A DNA stretch of 64,000 nucleotides, from assembly GCF_001761325.1 (NCBI RefSeq), contig NZ_CP017478.1, positions 192,001 through 256,000 of the forward strand. The letters run 5' to 3'. Source of the stretch: Urechidicola croceus (GTDB lineage: Bacteria; Bacteroidota; Bacteroidia; Flavobacteriales; Flavobacteriaceae). A model generated the notes under the pieces. That model did no database searches and was not told the DNA's origin. It worked only from the letters and a program-made list of their open reading frames with translations. This document shows, one piece after another, positions 61,724 to 64,000 of the stretch; position 1 is the first letter of the stretch; each line of letters begins with the position of its first letter. A program made the position numbers and the translations under genes.

Positions 61724-62275
61724 ATGATACGTAATCTTCACAATGAAAAATGGAAAGAGATTCAGTTTGATGAAAAAATCGATGAAAAGGAGAAATATAA
61801 AATTTCTAATTATGGTCGTTTGATAAACTGTAAAGGAGACGAGGAAAAATATTATAAACCATCTCATATTAACAACTATTTAGTAATTCCTTTAAAGCAG
61901 AAAGTAAATAAAAAGTCTACTGCTAGATATGTGCATAAATTAGTTGCGCAACATTTTATCAGCAAAGAAAGTGCAGATTGTAAATTTGTAATTCATTTGA
62001 ATTATGATAAAAAAGACAATCGTGTAGAAAATTTAAAGTGGGCTACTAAAAGGGAGAAGGAGATACATCAATTCAGTAATCCTATATATAAAAATAGACC
62101 TAAAACTATTACTTATTCAAAACTAACTGAAGGTCGAGTTAAATTAATAAAAAGAAAAATAAACGACCCAAATCGTAAAACTAGAATGAAAATGATAGCA
62201 AAGCAATTTGGAGTTTCAACTATGCAATTGTATAGAATTAAAAGTGGTGAAAATTGGAGTCACGTTACTGAATAG
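61724..62275 (+). CDS. NUMOD4 / HNH-type endonuclease-like protein
   Basis: 183 residues. NUMOD4 at the N-terminus (NEKWKEIQF, YKISNYGRLINCKGD), an HNH_3-like region (RYVHKLVAQHFI, FVIHLNYDKKDNRVENLKWATKREKE) with the H-L-N-Y-D-x2-D-N core, and a C-terminal helix-turn-helix (MIAKQFGVSTMQLYRIKSGENW). Such proteins derive from homing endonucleases but many are fixed chromosomal genes of unknown role. Convergent with the DUF5916 gene, 3 bp apart. Confidence 0.8.
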   Translation: MIRNLHNEKWKEIQFDEKIDEKEKYKISNYGRLINCKGDEEKYYKPSHINNYLVIPLKQKVNKKSTARYVHKLVAQHFISKESADCKFVIHLNYDKKDNRVENLKWATKREKEIHQFSNPIYKNRPKTITYSKLTEGRVKLIKRKINDPNRKTRMKMIAKQFGVSTMQLYRIKSGENWSHVTE

Positions 62276-62278
62276 TAA

Positions 62279-64000
62279 TTAACTGTTTTTCTTTTTAAAT
62301 AAGCCTTTTGCATTGTTATAATCTATATAGTAAATAAGTTTTAAGGAAAGATTATTTTGTTTAGGTTGCTCAAATAAGTTGGTTAAATTCTCTCCAAATT
62401 TCAATTTAGACTGATTGTCTTCATTGAAAATAGAATTACGATATAGGGCCACTAATTGACTTCCTGGAGCAAATTGCCAAGAGTAGTTTAGGTCTAGGTT
62501 CCAAATATTGTAGTTTATATCGTGATTGTCGGAATATTCGCTATTAGAAAGAGTTCCGTTTTCTTCAAGTAAGAAAAATTGATTGTCATATTTTATTGGA
62601 GACCAGTAGTGCCTGAATGTTAAGCCAAGACCAGATTTTACATTGAAGTTGTATTTTCCTGAAATAGAATTTGTGATTGTTTTTGTATCGCGATTTCCAA
62701 ATATAATTTCTGCATTATCTAATTCGTTTACCCAACCTTTTTCATTAGTTCCGTATTTAATATTGAATCGGTAAATAATATTTAGTTTATCACTAAACCT
62801 ATATCTTGGTTCAAAGTTAAGTTCTCTGTAATTTCTTGATTCATTGATTCTTGTGCCATAAAATGCGTATAGATCTATTGCGAATTTCTTGCTAAAATCT
62901 GAAGATATCCATGCGTTAAAATTTACTCTTGCATTGTCTTTATAGAACCTATTTTCTACTCTTGGCTCATAATAATCATATACATTACCAACCTTACCAT
63001 TTATATTTCCGCCAAATGAGAACTGTTTAACAGTTGTTGCATTAAACCCAATTCCAAAATGATTGTCAGTATATGCTCCATCACTCTGACGATAATCTAA
63101 TTGTCCCCAAGTATTAAATCTATATGAGTTGAACTTTTTTGTAGGTTCAAAAATTCGGTAAGACCCGTTCCAGTATACTTCTTCGTAATTATTAAAATAT
63201 AGAAAACCTAAATCATTGATGTCATATGAGTCGTCAGCCATTTGATATCCTACTTCATATTGCCATTTTCCAGCATGTTTCCCTATACTTGTATCGAAAA
63301 AATAACCATTATTTATATTGCCATTTTCACGAATAGAACTCATTTTGGCACTACCATCAATATAATGAGTGTTTTTTTTGTTTACAAGCGTATAAAGTAG
63401 TCCTGTTACATTTGCATCTCTCACACTTCCTTCTCTTAAAACGCTTGTGTTGACTAATGATACAGAGGAGTTTTTATTGAATTGTTGATCTATAACCAGT
63501 ACATTATAATTGGCTAAAGGTTCAGTTAACACTTCTCTAATTTCATTGTTAGTAGTATTTCTAATTTTTGCATTTGTACGCTCGGTAATTGCGTTAAAAA
63601 AGCCAATTCCAAGCCCATCTTTTGTACGTCCAGAAATTTTAACTGCATTTACCATATTTACTTTATCTGGATTTTTAATTAATTCTTCATTTTCATCCAA
63701 ATCATCTTCATCGTAATAATTTATAGGTGTATTTCCAACTCGTCTTGAGTAAAACATATTTCCTTTGCTAAAAAGTTCAGTTCCTTCAGTAAAAAAAGGT
63801 CTTTGTTCTTGATATTGTTGTTCAAAAGGACCTAGATTCAAGACAACATCATCAAATGCTGTTTGCCCAAAATCAGGTATTAATGTTGCGTCAAGAGTAA
63901 AACTCTCACTAATACCATATTTTACGTCTAAACCAATACTATTATCAAATGTATCCTCATCATCATAAGAATTAAATGTTGATGAACCATACGGTGAAAA
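62279..64000 (-). CDS. DUF5916 outer-membrane protein (3' part)
   Basis: The frame is open to the right window edge, so the N-terminus is missing. The visible 573 residues include LDATLIPDFGQTAFDDVVLNLGPFEQQYQEQRPFFTEGTELF, the hallmark of DUF5916 proteins, followed by a long series of amphipathic strands (WQYEVGYQMADDSYDI, KFNSYRFNTWGQLDYRQ, FAIDLYAFYGTRINESRNY, IYRFNIKYG, SGLGLTFRHYWSP, NYSWQFAPGSQLVALYRNSI), i.e. a C-terminal beta-barrel. The missing part normally holds a signal peptide and a carbohydrate-binding-like domain. Function unknown. Confidence 0.88.
   Translation of the reverse strand, partial: FSPYGSSTFNSYDDEDTFDNSIGLDVKYGISESFTLDATLIPDFGQTAFDDVVLNLGPFEQQYQEQRPFFTEGTELFSKGNMFYSRRVGNTPINYYDEDDLDENEELIKNPDKVNMVNAVKISGRTKDGLGIGFFNAITERTNAKIRNTTNNEIREVLTEPLANYNVLVIDQQFNKNSSVSLVNTSVLREGSVRDANVTGLLYTLVNKKNTHYIDGSAKMSSIRENGNINNGYFFDTSIGKHAGKWQYEVGYQMADDSYDINDLGFLYFNNYEEVYWNGSYRIFEPTKKFNSYRFNTWGQLDYRQSDGAYTDNHFGIGFNATTVKQFSFGGNINGKVGNVYDYYEPRVENRFYKDNARVNFNAWISSDFSKKFAIDLYAFYGTRINESRNYRELNFEPRYRFSDKLNIIYRFNIKYGTNEKGWVNELDNAEIIFGNRDTKTITNSISGKYNFNVKSGLGLTFRHYWSPIKYDNQFFLLEENGTLSNSEYSDNHDINYNIWNLDLNYSWQFAPGSQLVALYRNSIFNEDNQSKLKFGENLTNLFEQPKQNNLSLKLIYYIDYNNAKGLFKKKNS

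Overview
The window looks like the chromosome of a flavobacterium (Bacteroidota, probably Flavobacteriaceae). The DNA is AT-rich, genes have no Shine-Dalgarno-like leaders, one secreted protein ends in a Por-type (T9SS) sorting tail, and the right-hand genes (DUF5916 barrel, BatA/VWA protein, second dihydroorotase, DUF4870) are typical of that family. No rRNA, tRNA or CRISPR was seen.

Positions 1 to about 51,220 are one large integron-like gene-cassette array that continues off the left edge. I count 67 cassette units. Each is an attC-like site of about 123-128 bp that starts with AAC and ends with GTT on the + strand, followed by a body. Every cassette gene lies on the - strand with its attC-like site 3' of it (lower coordinates). 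The sites fall into families A (38 complete copies), B (10), C (9), D (4) and five singletons. All are imperfect palindromes with an inner hairpin of the GAAAATCC/GGATTTTC kind. The first nucleotides of a body after GTT are complementary to its last nucleotides before AAC, as expected when R' and R'' arms of one circular cassette pair.

At the right end of the array (50035-51219, - strand) is a tyrosine recombinase with complete catalytic residues. It lacks the extra segment of canonical IntI and has an unusual N-terminal domain. A 33-bp stretch with a dyad (50002-50034) next to the last cassette is the candidate attI. Cassette genes read in the same direction as the recombinase.

34 units carry genes: four toxin-antitoxin pairs, a two-gene ParB-like/nuclease-like candidate defence cassette, a CDF transporter, an FKBP isomerase, many lipoproteins or secreted proteins, and many unknowns. 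The other 33 units are gene-less elements of about 415-475 bp. They are related to each other and always carry an A-type site, which suggests a proliferating non-coding cassette. Three gene cassettes occur twice together with their own attC-like site, and their limits map the mobile unit. One copy sits directly at the candidate attI.

The array is hit by four copies of one IS3-family element (1357-1358 bp, TTT target duplications) and one IS110-family element. The IS110 element has split an attC-like site next to its crossover core, and its left end can be folded as a bridge RNA whose guides match that site and the element's own ends.

Positions 51,292-64,000 are ordinary chromosome: a PD40/TolB-like secreted protein, GH3 beta-glucosidase, a run from an ABC ATPase through mtnN, a BatA protein, a dihydroorotase homologue, two small membrane proteins and an esterase, then a NUMOD4/HNH gene and the 3' part of a DUF5916 gene. 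All assignments are by reading; no database search was run.
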